Shown piece after piece: positions 17,703 to 26,690 of a stretch of DNA of 64,000 bases. Location: positions 1,353,159 through 1,417,158 of the forward strand of contig JADJRQ010000001.1 in assembly GCA_016712175.1 (NCBI GenBank). The letters are read 5' to 3'. The translations under genes were made by a program, and so were the position numbers. The first letter of the stretch is position 1, and each line of letters opens with the position of its first letter. The notes under the pieces are model-generated. The model worked only from the letters and a program-made list of their open reading frames with translations, made no database searches and was not told the origin of the DNA. Origin of the DNA: Solirubrobacterales bacterium (lineage in GTDB: Bacteria; Actinomycetota; Thermoleophilia; Solirubrobacterales; 70-9).

Positions 17703-18389
17703 ATGGCGACCGTAGAAAATCTGCTCAAGATGTCCGAACTGGTCGAAGCCTCGGGCGTGCCCGGAGCGACGATCAAGCACTACCTGCGTGAAGGCCTGTT
17801 GCCGGAGCCGGTAAAGACGAGCCGCAACATGGCCTACTACCGTCCGGAAACGGTCGAGCGAATCGAGATGATCAAGCGCCTCCAGGAGGAGCGGTTCATG
17901 CCACTCAAGGCGATCCGCTCGGTGCTCGCCGAAGACCCTGAGCAGGCGCGGGCGTTGCTCGACGTCGAGGACCGGATCCTCGAACGGGCACTCGCCAAGG
18001 AACGGACCCGGACCAGCACCGCCGAAGTCCGCCGGACCTACGGCGTGCCCGAAGAAGCATTGGACCGCCTGGCCGAAATCGGGATTCTCGACCCGAACAC
18101 CAAGGGCTACTCGCCTTCCGATGTGGCGATCATCGAAGCGATGTCCCGGTTCCGGGCGGGAGGGTACGACGAGAAGGTCGGGTTCACCGTCTACGACACC
18201 CTCCGCTACAAGCGGGCGCTGGAAACCCTCGTCAAGGAAGAAGTCGACGTGCTCATGGAGCGCCTTGAAGGTGACATGCCACCGGACAAAGCGGTCGAGC
18301 TGATCGAAGCCGGCGCCGAACCTCTGAAGGACTTCATCGCCGCCCTCCACACGAAGCTGATGGTCCAGGAAGTCGAACGCCGGCGTTGA
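17703..18389 (+). CDS. MerR family transcriptional regulator
   Basis: A 228-residue regulator with an N-terminal MerR winged helix-turn-helix (LLKMSELVEASGVPGATIKHYLREGLLP, then YYRPETVERIEMIKRLQEE). A second, helical effector-like region follows. It lacks the Cys pattern of metal sensors, so an organic or acyl ligand is more likely. GGAGG at 17692-17696 supports the ATG at 17703. Lying at the end of the acyl-CoA cluster, it is a good candidate regulator of that cluster and of the divergent promoter region at 12970-13060 (inference). Confidence 0.88.
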   Translation: MATVENLLKMSELVEASGVPGATIKHYLREGLLPEPVKTSRNMAYYRPETVERIEMIKRLQEERFMPLKAIRSVLAEDPEQARALLDVEDRILERALAKERTRTSTAEVRRTYGVPEEALDRLAEIGILDPNTKGYSPSDVAIIEAMSRFRAGGYDEKVGFTVYDTLRYKRALETLVKEEVDVLMERLEGDMPPDKAVELIEAGAEPLKDFIAALHTKLMVQEVERRR

Positions 18390-18429
18390 ACCTCCGGCGG
18401 ATGCCGCGGGCTGCGCTAGATTTACGGGT

Positions 18430-20277
18430 ATGGGGAATGGGAGAAGTTCGAGGGGTTCTGTCGTTGTGCGTGCGCTTGCGGTTCTCGGCGCGCTGATGCT
18501 TGCCGGCTTCACCGCCAGTCAAGCCACGGCCGCGCCGGCTGATCGTGCCGGCGACGCGGTGGTGCTGAAGGGCGACAAGACCGGAATGATCGGCACCATG
18601 CCCGGGGAGATTGTCGGCTTCAAGTGGGACGATGGCTGGGTCCAGGTACCCGTTCAGGTCGACGAGCGGCACACGATCAACGTCCGTCAGCTCTACCCCG
18701 ATGACACGGGTACGAATCCTTATATCGGCGACGTTGAACTTGGTTTCGAGGTCGAGGTCTACGCGGACCCGAAGACCCGGAGCGGTGCCGACTCCGATCC
18801 GACGTTCGACGTCGACGACGAACTGACTTTCATGGCGGGGGACACCGGCACGGTCGCGCCCGCCGACGGTGACACCCCGCCTGCAGGGACCGACGATTCC
18901 ATTCGCACCAAGGTCGACGTGAGCGATCCGGTTGGCGGAGGCGATGACGGAGTGCTCTACCTCTTCCAGAGCAGCTCGCTCGATCCGTCGGCCGGCAAGG
19001 ACTACGTGGACTACGACTTCAAGCTGAACAACCTTACGGGCGGCCAGACGCTCCTCGACGACTACGGCTACATCCACTCGTCGAACCCCGAGGACTCGAC
19101 GGTCACCACCGACAAATACGAGCTCCATTCGTTCGACCGCTGGCAGGAAGACGAGCTCAAGGTCAAAGCGGGGAACTCGACCGGCGCCGACATTCTCGAC
19201 CGTGAGGTCGCCCAGGCGACCAAGGATGGTTGCTCCCGCTCGGAATACACTTTCTCGGGACGCTGGACTGAAGACAGCAAGAGTGGCAACGACGGGAACA
19301 CGGACGACGAAGGCACGTACGTGAACGTCATCGACGGGCCGGTCCGCGCCATTCGCACCTACATGGGCGCCAACTCCGGGCCGTACGTGCAGCGTGAGCA
19401 CATCTACTACGCCGATCATGAGGTCAACACGATCTACCTGCGGGTTCACGTCATGACCGACCTGTACGCGTGGACTGACTACGCGCCGTCAGCGATCGGC
19501 ATGACCTACCGCGACATGAACAACCTGGCGGGCGTGCCGATCGACGGGGTGCCCGACACCGTCACACCGACGACCACTTCGGAAGTCGCCAACGGCGCCT
19601 ACGCCTGGCAACAGGTTTCCGGCGCCCAGGGCACGCTCAGCACGGTGGTCGGGTCGACCACCGACATCCCGAACCCGACCTTCGGCAACTACTACCTCGA
19701 CGATTCGACGCCGACCGCCGGCAATGAAGTCCAGTGCGGTGGTGACGGTCAGTCGATCGGTTCGAGCGGATTCGGCATCCTCGGCCCGATCACGCCGAAC
19801 ACTGATCCCCGGCTGGCCACGGATTCTTTCCCTGTGAACCACCTGACGGTGGACCGCGTGCGCTACTTCGGCCCGCCGAGTGACGGTGTCGAGCAGGCCG
19901 AGAACTATCGCGCGCGGGTAGAGAAGCCGCTCACGGGGGTGGCCGGAGCCGACCCGATCGCCGGAAAGGCGAAGTTCAAGCTGAAGCTGCCGAAAAAGAC
20001 CCTCATGGTCAAGGCCAGCAAGAAGGCGAAGTTCAAGGTGCGGTTCAAGAACGTTGGTGGAACGAAATCCGCGAAGGCGAAAATCTGCCTGAAGGGTCCC
20101 GGAAGCAAGTCATGCAAGCGCGGCAGCAAGCTGGCTCCGGGCAAGGCGATGAAGCGCAAGGTCTCTTTCAAGGTCAAGCGCCGCTTCCGGAAGGGCAAGC
20201 GGATCAAGGTTCGTATCGCGGTCAAGGCGAAGGGTGCCAGGACGGCTCGCGGGGTCGTCAGGATCCGCGTCAAGTAG
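18430..20277 (+). CDS. Secreted protein with basic C-terminal domain, unknown function
   Basis: A 615-residue exported protein. The signal peptide is VVVRALAVLGALMLAGF with cleavage likely after ATA-A. The body is rich in acidic and Tyr/Trp residues with little helix propensity, suggesting a beta-sheet extracellular domain. Two Cys (in KDGCSRSEY and VQCGGDG) may form a disulfide. The last 110 residues switch to a strongly basic beta-rich segment (KFKLKLPKKTLMVKASKKAK, then VRIRVK at the end) like those on other secreted proteins here. No enzymatic motif was found. Confidence 0.75.
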   Translation: MGNGRSSRGSVVVRALAVLGALMLAGFTASQATAAPADRAGDAVVLKGDKTGMIGTMPGEIVGFKWDDGWVQVPVQVDERHTINVRQLYPDDTGTNPYIGDVELGFEVEVYADPKTRSGADSDPTFDVDDELTFMAGDTGTVAPADGDTPPAGTDDSIRTKVDVSDPVGGGDDGVLYLFQSSSLDPSAGKDYVDYDFKLNNLTGGQTLLDDYGYIHSSNPEDSTVTTDKYELHSFDRWQEDELKVKAGNSTGADILDREVAQATKDGCSRSEYTFSGRWTEDSKSGNDGNTDDEGTYVNVIDGPVRAIRTYMGANSGPYVQREHIYYADHEVNTIYLRVHVMTDLYAWTDYAPSAIGMTYRDMNNLAGVPIDGVPDTVTPTTTSEVANGAYAWQQVSGAQGTLSTVVGSTTDIPNPTFGNYYLDDSTPTAGNEVQCGGDGQSIGSSGFGILGPITPNTDPRLATDSFPVNHLTVDRVRYFGPPSDGVEQAENYRARVEKPLTGVAGADPIAGKAKFKLKLPKKTLMVKASKKAKFKVRFKNVGGTKSAKAKICLKGPGSKSCKRGSKLAPGKAMKRKVSFKVKRRFRKGKRIKVRIAVKAKGARTARGVVRIRVK

Positions 20278-20295
20278 CCGTAGCCGGCTGACGCC

Positions 20296-21275
20296 TCAGG
20301 CGTGTCCGTGCGGCACGCTGGGCTCGGGATCGGACTTCGCCGTCTCGAACTCGAAGGTGCCGCGGGTGACCGCGAGGATCTGTTCGGCCAGTCGAGCGCC
20401 GTCAGCCGGATCGACCGGCGTCGCGTGGATCCTGAGGACAACCTCGTCCCGGTCGATTTCGTCGAGCCAGATCGAGGGCGGTCGCTGGGTCGGCACGGTA
20501 ATCGCCTGGGCTAGCATCGCCTGGACGTCACCCGGACTGGTGTGGCTGTCGAAGCGGGCCTTGACGTCGATCCCCTCGGGCCCGCTGATCGGGACGACCA
20601 GACAGTTGAGGATGACGTTGTTGGGGACCATCATGCGGTCCTGCCCGTCCAGATCGAGGTGTAGAAGAGGCCGAGTGAACTGACCGTGCCTTCGACGTCG
20701 CCACCGAGCGGACCGCTGGACAGCCGGACCCGTTCGCCCACCCGGAACGGTCTGGTGCTCTGGATCACCACGCCGGCAAAGATGTTGCCGAGGGTCTGCT
20801 GGGCCGCGAGACCGAGGAGGACGGCGGTGAAAGCACCGCCGACCGCCAGGGTGGAGGTCTTGACGCCTGCGATGTGGAGGGCGACACCGGCAACGAAGAT
20901 GATCGTGACCAGCCGGATCGCGAAACTGACCGTTCCGGCGGTGCCCGGATCCATCCGTTTGAGGATCGTCGGGGTGAGCGTGCGCCCGAGGGCGGAAGCA
21001 AAGCCCCAGCCGAACAGGAAAAGCAGGATCGCGGTGAGGATGCGCGACTCGGTTCCGTACCCGGGTGCGATGTCGTGACGGTGGTCGAACGCGATCAGCA
21101 CGCCGAAGAAGAGCACGGCGAAGAGGATCAGGCGGGGCCAGGCCCGGCCTTGCTTCTCGGGAATCACTTCGTCGCCGAGGCCGGCCTCACGCCAGGCGTC
21201 GGTCCGCGTCTCGAACATCCAGCGGGGCATCTGCCCGCCGGGCTTCATCTTCGGCTTCTTGACTTTGTCCTTCAT
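20296..21275 (-). pseudogene. Mechanosensitive channel of the MscS family, frameshifted
   Basis: A small-conductance mechanosensitive channel interrupted by one missing base. The 5' part (21275 to 20631) has membrane helices around residues 46-62 and 80-97, then the pore helix region GGAFTAVLLGLAAQQTLGNIFAG. The beta-domain VEGTVSSLGLFYTSIW follows. The frame breaks at 20644-20646, where an expected GGGG run reads GGG. The second part continues with GQDRMMVPNNVILNCLVVPI, exactly the MscS beta-domain continuation. Restored length is 326 residues. An alternative, two coupled genes overlapping at ATGATG, is unlikely because the fold would be cut inside one beta strand. Confidence 0.85.
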
Positions 21276-21444
21276 CGGCCTGACAGGCTAGTGGCACCCG
21301 TAAGGCCAACGTAAACGAACGGCCCCGAGCCATTATTTATCCCAGTCCCATATATGCTGGAACCGCTCCTTTTTGGCATCGAGGTGTTGAAAACGGGTAC
21401 AGGGGGTGGCGTTGCCACCGCGACTCAAGGAGAGGAACACCGTT

Positions 21445-23976
21445 TTGAAGCTGATTCGACTGCTGGTAGCCGCTTTGGCCATGACTTTGATCATGGGAGC
21501 AGGTGCCGGCAACGCCGTTGCCAAGCCCAGCTTTGCCAAGCAGGCGAAGAAGAAGTGCAAGAACAGGAAGGGCAAGGCGCAGAAGCGGTGTGTCCGCAAG
21601 ACGAAGAAGCGTCTGAAGGTCAAGGCCAAGCGCGATAAGCGGCGTGAGCGGAAGCGCCCCCGGGTTACGATCCGCACCACCGAGTACGGCATCCCCAGGA
21701 TCGTCGCCGACTCCTACCGTGGTCTCGGCTACGGCTACGGCTACTCGCTGGCCAAGGAGAACATCTGCTCGATGGCCGACATCTACACCACCAACCGTGG
21801 TGAACGTTCCAAGTACTTTGGCCCTGACGGCGAGTGGCAGATGACGGGCAACGGCATCCTCTACAACAACCTCGACGCCGACTTTGCCCACAAGCGCGTG
21901 ATCGTGGAAAAGTCGGTCGAGAAGCTGCTCAAGCTGAAGCCTCCGAATGGTCCGAAGCCGCAGGTACGTGAAGTCGTCCGTGGCTACGTCAAGGGCTACA
22001 ACCGCTGGCTTTCGAAGACCGGCGTGAACAAGATCCAGGACGAGACCTGCAAGGGCCAGCCCTGGGTCAAGAAGATCAACACGCTGGACGTCTACCGCCG
22101 CTTCTACGAACTGGGCACCATGGCCAGCGCCGGGGCCGCGGTCGACGGAACCGCAACTGCCGCCCCGCCTATCGCGATGGCCTCGGCCGGCGATGCTCCC
22201 GCTTCGGATGATGCTGCGACCAAGGCTGACTTCGAGAAGCTCGCCGAAGAAATCGATCCCGAGATCGGTTCCAATGGTGTTTCGCTCGGTTCGGAAGCAA
22301 CTTCGACCGGCAAAGGGATGCTGTTCGGCAATCCCCACTTCGCCTGGTCGGGCAGTGAGCGTTTCTTCCAGGCCCAGCTGACCATTCCGGGCAAGATCAA
22401 CGTGAGCGGTGGCAGCCTCCTCGGTGCCCCGGTCGTGCTTATCGGTCATACGCGGAAGCTCGCCTGGAGCCACACGGTTTCGACCGCCCGCCGGTTCCTG
22501 ACCTACCGCGAGACTCTGGTCCCGGGTGACCCGACTTCGTACATGGTCGACGGCAAGCCGGTCAAGATGGATTCGACCGACGTGACGGTCGCCGTCAAGC
22601 AGGAAGACGGAACCATCGAGAACCAGACCCGGACCCTCTACAAGTCCGAGCACGGTCCGATCACCACCGCGATCCAGAAGCAGAAGTTGTTCCCCTGGGA
22701 TACGCACTACGCGTACGCGCTCCGGGACCCGAATTCGGACGGGCTGCGTTTCATGAACCATTTCTTCGATGCCAACCGTTCGCAGAGCGTTCATGCGCTG
22801 GTCAAGACGCTGAAGCGGGACCAGGGCGTGCCGTGGGTGAACACGATCGCGGCCGACTCGAAGGGCAACGCGATGTACGCCGATATCTCGGTCACCCCGG
22901 ATGTCACGCCCGAGCGGTTCGCCGAATGCAACACGCCCGGATTGGGCGTCGTTGCCTGGGGCGCAGCCAAAGTTGCCGTCTTCGAAGGCAGCAATCCGTC
23001 CTGTGACCCGCAGCAGCAGCCGGGCGCAGTGGCCAAGGGCATTCTGTCGCCCAGCCAGATGCCGCTGCAGGTTCGCAAGGACTACGCATCGAATATGAAC
23101 GACAGCTACTGGCTTTCGAATCCGAAGGCACCGCTCACCGGCTTCGCTCCGATCATTGGAGACGAAGGTGCGGCCCGGTCCCTCCGGACCCGGAACGGTC
23201 TCAACCAGATCGAGGAGCAGCTCGCCGGTGGCGGCAAGTTCGACCTCGCCAGGGTCCAGGAGTTCATCACCAACAACCGGAACTACAGCGGTGAGCTGCT
23301 GACCGATGACCTGGTGAACTACTGCAAGGCGAATCCGGTCATCAATGCCGTAAACGTCGCCGGTGCCTGTACGGTCCTCGCCAACTGGGACAAGACGGAG
23401 GGGCTGGATTCGCCCGGCTCCTATCTCTGGCGGGAGGTCATGTACAACCTGCCGGCTGATCGTTACGTGACACCGTTCAACGTCGCCGATCCGGTTCATA
23501 CGCCGAAGGGGCTCAAGGTCTCGAACCCGGCCGTGCCCAAGGCGCTGTCCGACGCGGTTACCACTCTGAACGGCTACGGCATCCCGATGAACGCGAGCTG
23601 GCGGGACTACCAGTACGTCACCAAGAACGGGCTGAAGATCCCGATTCCAGGTGGAATCGGAGGCCAGGGCGTATTCAACGTCACCACCCCGATCTACAAC
23701 GAAGACACCGGCGCATATGACCGGATACGCCATGGCTCGAGCTTCGTCCAGGCCGCTTCGGTCACCGGGGCGAAGTGCCCCCCGGTCAAGACGATCCTGA
23801 CCTACTCGCAGGCCGCGACCAACGAGAAGTCGAAGCATTATGCGGACATGACCAAGCTGTACTCCGCCGGTGGCTGGGTCAAGGACCGGTTCTGTGTACG
23901 CCAGCAGAAGAGGTCGCCGGATCTCAAGGTGAAGAAGCTGAACGGCGGCGCCAAGGCCGTCAAGAGGGGCTTCTAG
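21445..23976 (+). CDS. Penicillin acylase family protein (peptidase S45), secreted
   Basis: An 843-residue Ntn-hydrolase that should cleave itself and then hydrolyse amide bonds, as in aculeacin or penicillin acylases. TTG 21445 is chosen because AAGGAGAGG lies upstream and it begins the signal peptide MKLIRLLVAALAMTLIMGA. The processing site is Gly-Ser276 in EIGSNGVSLG, which separates the alpha chain plus spacer from the beta chain. LFGNPHFAWSG and GHTRKLAWSHTVS follow as expected. Between the signal peptide and the catalytic alpha chain lies a very basic stretch with a Cys-x10-Cys pair (codons at 21556 and 21589). The substrate cannot be told. Confidence 0.9.
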   Translation: MKLIRLLVAALAMTLIMGAGAGNAVAKPSFAKQAKKKCKNRKGKAQKRCVRKTKKRLKVKAKRDKRRERKRPRVTIRTTEYGIPRIVADSYRGLGYGYGYSLAKENICSMADIYTTNRGERSKYFGPDGEWQMTGNGILYNNLDADFAHKRVIVEKSVEKLLKLKPPNGPKPQVREVVRGYVKGYNRWLSKTGVNKIQDETCKGQPWVKKINTLDVYRRFYELGTMASAGAAVDGTATAAPPIAMASAGDAPASDDAATKADFEKLAEEIDPEIGSNGVSLGSEATSTGKGMLFGNPHFAWSGSERFFQAQLTIPGKINVSGGSLLGAPVVLIGHTRKLAWSHTVSTARRFLTYRETLVPGDPTSYMVDGKPVKMDSTDVTVAVKQEDGTIENQTRTLYKSEHGPITTAIQKQKLFPWDTHYAYALRDPNSDGLRFMNHFFDANRSQSVHALVKTLKRDQGVPWVNTIAADSKGNAMYADISVTPDVTPERFAECNTPGLGVVAWGAAKVAVFEGSNPSCDPQQQPGAVAKGILSPSQMPLQVRKDYASNMNDSYWLSNPKAPLTGFAPIIGDEGAARSLRTRNGLNQIEEQLAGGGKFDLARVQEFITNNRNYSGELLTDDLVNYCKANPVINAVNVAGACTVLANWDKTEGLDSPGSYLWREVMYNLPADRYVTPFNVADPVHTPKGLKVSNPAVPKALSDAVTTLNGYGIPMNASWRDYQYVTKNGLKIPIPGGIGGQGVFNVTTPIYNEDTGAYDRIRHGSSFVQAASVTGAKCPPVKTILTYSQAATNEKSKHYADMTKLYSAGGWVKDRFCVRQQKRSPDLKVKKLNGGAKAVKRGF

Positions 23977-23988
23977 GCAATCGAAGTA

Positions 23989-24021
23989 CCGCCCGGGCCG
24001 GCTTGACTCAGGCCCGGGCGG
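23989..24021 (+). terminator. GC-rich hairpin after the S45 acylase gene
   Basis: CCGCCCGGGCC pairs with GGCCCGGGCGG around an 11-base loop. It lies just after the acylase stop. No T-run follows, so strength as an intrinsic terminator is uncertain. Confidence 0.65.
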
Positions 24022-24072
24022 CAGCTTCATCCCGACGGATGGCGCTACCCGCATGAACGGCTGCGGGAGACT

Positions 24073-24101
24073 TATACTGGGCACCGATTGACACGTCAAT
24101 C
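24073..24101 (+). promoter_or_regulatory. Promoter -10 and TetR-type operator ahead of the nitrilase-tetR operon
   Basis: A consensus-like -10, TATACT, lies at 24073-24078. About eight bases later, at the expected transcription start, is a perfect palindrome GATTGAC-AC-GTCAATC (24086-24101). No good -35 is seen. The operon it precedes ends with a TetR-family regulator gene, so autoregulation is likely (inference). Confidence 0.6.
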
Positions 24102-24109
24102 AACTTGCC

Positions 24110-24931
24110 ATGAGAGCCGCTGTCGTCCAGATAAACACCACCGCCGATCGCGATCGCAACCTCGAGGTTGCCGAGCGCCTGGTTCGCGCTGCCGCAACCG
24201 ACGGAGCCGAACTCGTGGTCCTGCCGGAAAAATGGCCCTGGCTCGCCGCCGGGGCTGAGCAGGCCGCCGGCAGCCAGCCACTCGACGGCCCGGCGATGAG
24301 TGCGGCCCGCTCCTGGGCCAAAGAGCTCGGGATCGACCTTCAGGCCGGCAGCTTCACCGCCGAAGACGGTAAAGGGAAGCCGAGCAATACCGCGGTCATG
24401 TTTTCGCCGGATGGCGAGGTGACCGCGACCTTCGAAAAGATCCACATGTTTGACGTCGACGTAGCCGGGGTCGAGTATCGCGAATCTGCCTACGAACGCG
24501 CCGGAGACCGGCTCACCACCGTGACCGCCGGAGAAGCCGAGGTCGGCATGACCATCTGTTACGACCTGCGTTATCCGGAACTCTTCCGTGCGCTCCTCGA
24601 CCAGGGTGCCAACACGTTCACGGTGCCGGCCGCCTTCACCGCCACCACCGGCCGGGCCCACTGGGAGCCGCTGCTCCGGGCCCGGGCGATCGAGAACCAG
24701 TCTTTCGTGCTCGGTGCCGGCCAGGTCGGCCACGCCACGCCCGAACTCGAATCATGGGGCCATTCGATGATCGTCGATCCCTGGGGCGAGATCCTGGTCC
24801 GAGTCGACGAAGGAGAAGGGTTCGCGGCAGCCGACCTCGACTTCGACCGTCTCGTGGAGATTCGGGAAATGCTTCCGGCTGTTAGAAATCGCCGTCCAGA
24901 GCTCTTTTCGCCGAAGGAGAGGAAGGCCTGA
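24110..24931 (+). CDS. Carbon-nitrogen hydrolase (nitrilase superfamily, Nit-like amidase)
   Basis: A 273-residue cytosolic amidase. The catalytic triad is visible: Glu in VVLPEKWPW, Lys in TFEKIHMFDV, and Cys in TICYDLRYPELFR. The IHMFDVDV and HSMIVDPWGEIL segments are typical of the Nit1/Nit2 (omega-amidase or deaminated-glutathione amidase) branch. It overlaps the downstream TetR gene by one base, so the two are co-expressed. The palindrome upstream points to control by that regulator. Exact amide substrate is uncertain. Confidence 0.9.
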   Translation: MRAAVVQINTTADRDRNLEVAERLVRAAATDGAELVVLPEKWPWLAAGAEQAAGSQPLDGPAMSAARSWAKELGIDLQAGSFTAEDGKGKPSNTAVMFSPDGEVTATFEKIHMFDVDVAGVEYRESAYERAGDRLTTVTAGEAEVGMTICYDLRYPELFRALLDQGANTFTVPAAFTATTGRAHWEPLLRARAIENQSFVLGAGQVGHATPELESWGHSMIVDPWGEILVRVDEGEGFAAADLDFDRLVEIREMLPAVRNRRPELFSPKERKA

Positions 24932-25530
24932 TGGCCCGCGAAGCAGCCACCGAGCGCCGCCGTCAGATCCTCGACGCCGCGGTCAAGGTCTTCGCCCGCC
25001 AGGGCTTCCATTCGACCCGGGTCGCCGACATTGCGGACGAAGCCGACGTCGCCTACGGCCTCGTCTACCACTATTTCTCGTCGAAGGAGAACGTGCTGAA
25101 CGAGCTGTTCACGCAGCGCTGGAAGCTGCTGCTTGAAGCGATCGACGAGACCGACCGGACGGAATCGACCCCGCAGCAGAAGCTCGGCGTCGTTGCCGGC
25201 TTCATCATTGACTCCTACCGCTACGACCCCGATCTGATGAAGGTGATCATCGTCGAAGTCACGAGGGCCGCCAATTCGTTTGGCCGGACCCACCTCGACC
25301 AGATCAACGCTGCTTACAAGGGGATCGCGAAGATCGTTGCCGACGGCCAGAAGGACGGCACCTTCCGGAACGACATCGACGCCGACTTCGCGTCGATGAC
25401 CTTTTACGGCGCGATTGAGCAGTTGCTCTCGGGCTGGATCTTTGGCCTGATCCCCGGCAGCGAGCGGGATTTTGACGAAGCCCAGGAGCTGCTGGTCAGG
25501 GCGATGTGCGAAGGACTTGACAAGCGGTGA
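24931..25530 (+). CDS. TetR/AcrR family transcriptional regulator
   Basis: A 199-residue repressor. The N-terminal helix-turn-helix is standard: RRRQILDAAVKVFARQGFHSTRVADIADEADVAYGLVYHYFSSKENVL. The C-terminal helical domain (from about residue 75) would hold the ligand; its sequence resembles FadR-like acyl-CoA-responsive TetR proteins of Gram-positives, tentatively. Its start overlaps the nitrilase stop. The 16-bp palindrome at 24086-24101 is its most likely binding site. Confidence 0.92.
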   Translation: MAREAATERRRQILDAAVKVFARQGFHSTRVADIADEADVAYGLVYHYFSSKENVLNELFTQRWKLLLEAIDETDRTESTPQQKLGVVAGFIIDSYRYDPDLMKVIIVEVTRAANSFGRTHLDQINAAYKGIAKIVADGQKDGTFRNDIDADFASMTFYGAIEQLLSGWIFGLIPGSERDFDEAQELLVRAMCEGLDKR

Positions 25531-25581
25531 GTGGCGTCTCGGGTTATGCCGCCCCGCATCGTGGGTATTGTGAGTTCAGCT

Positions 25582-25716
25582 ATGGACAATGAACTCGTAA
25601 GACGACTGACCTGGAGCGGAATGCTCACGATCTCCGGAGCGCTGGCCACTCTGCTGGCCGCCCGCGTGGCCGCGATCGTCTATCGCCGAATCTTCAACGA
25701 GGACCCGCCCGAGTAA
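25582..25716 (+). CDS. Small single-span membrane protein (DUF4235-like)
   Basis: A 44-residue protein from ATG 25582; a GTG at 25531 directly after the tetR stop would add 17 residues. It has one membrane helix (MLTISGALATLLAARVAAIVY) and ends NEDPPE. Both the helix and the acidic Pro-Pro ending resemble short DUF4235 proteins, which in actinobacteria often sit beside holin-family and DUF3618 genes, as here. Function is unknown. Confidence 0.6.
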   Translation: MDNELVRRLTWSGMLTISGALATLLAARVAAIVYRRIFNEDPPE

Positions 25717-25718
25717 CA

Positions 25719-26141
25719 ATGGCTCCTCCGGATCCCAACAAGTCTCCGGCTGACAAGACTGTCGGCGAGCTCGTCTTCGAGGTCACCGAGCAGACCTCTG
25801 CCCTGATCCGCGAGGAGATCGAGCTTGCCAAGACCGAGGTCAGCGAGAAGGTCACTGTCCTGGCTCGTGGATCGGTGGTCGGCATTGCCGCCGGAGTCTT
25901 CGCCTTCCTCGCCCTGATCCTCCTGCTCCAGGCCTTCGCACTCGGCCTCAACGACCTCTTCTTCGAGAGTCATCCCTGGGCCGGCTACCTGATCGAGGCG
26001 ATCCTCCTGCTCGTCATAGCCGCCGGAGCCGGCTATTTCGCCTACAACTCGTTCGAGAAGACCGGCGCCCCGGTTCCGACCGAGGCGATCGAAGAAGCGC
26101 AGAAGATCAAGGCCACGCTCAACCCGGGAGAAGATGTCTGA
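25719..26141 (+). CDS. Phage-holin-family (DUF1469-type) membrane protein
   Basis: A 140-residue protein with an N-terminal amphipathic region (TVGELVFEVTEQTSALIREEIELAKTEV split across residues 14-42). Two membrane helices follow, near residues 50-75 and 86-110. This is the chromosomal 'phage holin family' seen widely in actinobacteria outside prophages, probably acting in envelope organisation and not lysis. It starts two bases after the upstream small gene and overlaps the DUF3618 gene by one base, so the three form a compact unit. Confidence 0.82.
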   Translation: MAPPDPNKSPADKTVGELVFEVTEQTSALIREEIELAKTEVSEKVTVLARGSVVGIAAGVFAFLALILLLQAFALGLNDLFFESHPWAGYLIEAILLLVIAAGAGYFAYNSFEKTGAPVPTEAIEEAQKIKATLNPGEDV

Positions 26142-26542
26142 TGGCTGACGAATCAGGGGACAAGGGCAAGCCGGACAAGGCCAAGCGGTCCGAAGTCGAC
26201 AAGCCCTTTGAGCCGTAAGGCGCCGTACCCGACGGGCCGACCGAGGTCACGCCGAACCCGCGGGTTCCGGCCAGAGGCACGCCGGCACCGCCGGCCGGGC
26301 AGGTTGGTCAGGTCGGTTCGGCCTACACCCCGCCGCCGCCCAAGCGCACCTCGGAGCAGATTCGTGCGGACATCGAGGACCAGCGCAAGCAGCTCGGACA
26401 GAACGTGGACCATTTACGAGACCGCGTCACCGAGATCACCGACTGGCGAGGCCAGATCAAGAAGCACAAGAAGAAGATCGTCGTCGGCGCAGTCGCCACC
26501 GGCTTCGTAGTCGGAGGGCTGATGGCCCTCCGCCGTCGCTGA
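26141..26542 (+). pseudogene. DUF3618 family protein interrupted by an in-frame stop
   Basis: Read from ATG 26141 the frame gives a short charged N-terminus, then a TAA stop at 26216-26218 (codon 26). It continues open to TGA 26542 with no new start codon close by. The downstream part has the DUF3618 signature SEQIRADIEDQRKQLGQNVD and a final membrane helix VVGAVATGFVVGGLM before ALRRR. TAC in place of TAA would restore a 133-residue protein. Either one base is wrong or the gene is inactivated. Its neighbours are the usual DUF4235-like and holin-family genes. Confidence 0.75.
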
Positions 26543-26690
26543 CAAGCACTTCCCGGAACCACCAGACCGCGCCTGGACTTCGTCGAATCGTGGGCTCGAC
26601 CGGCTCAGGTGCGTGGGTACAATCGCGGGCCGCGCCAGCGATTCGACTTGCCAGCCACGCTCTGGAGGCCCCGGGGAAGCGCTTGTCTGG

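Noticed and set aside
20296..20634. Separate small gene downstream of mscS
   Set aside because: Its sequence is the continuation of the MscS beta domain and the join is explained by one missing G.
21337..24099. A 920-residue open frame on the minus strand opposite the S45 acylase
   Set aside because: It is the antisense of a well-supported gene, has no family features, and has a composition typical of reverse reading in GC-rich DNA.
25719..26141. Prophage (holin annotation)
   Set aside because: The 'phage holin family' name covers chromosomal actinobacterial proteins; no phage genes lie nearby.
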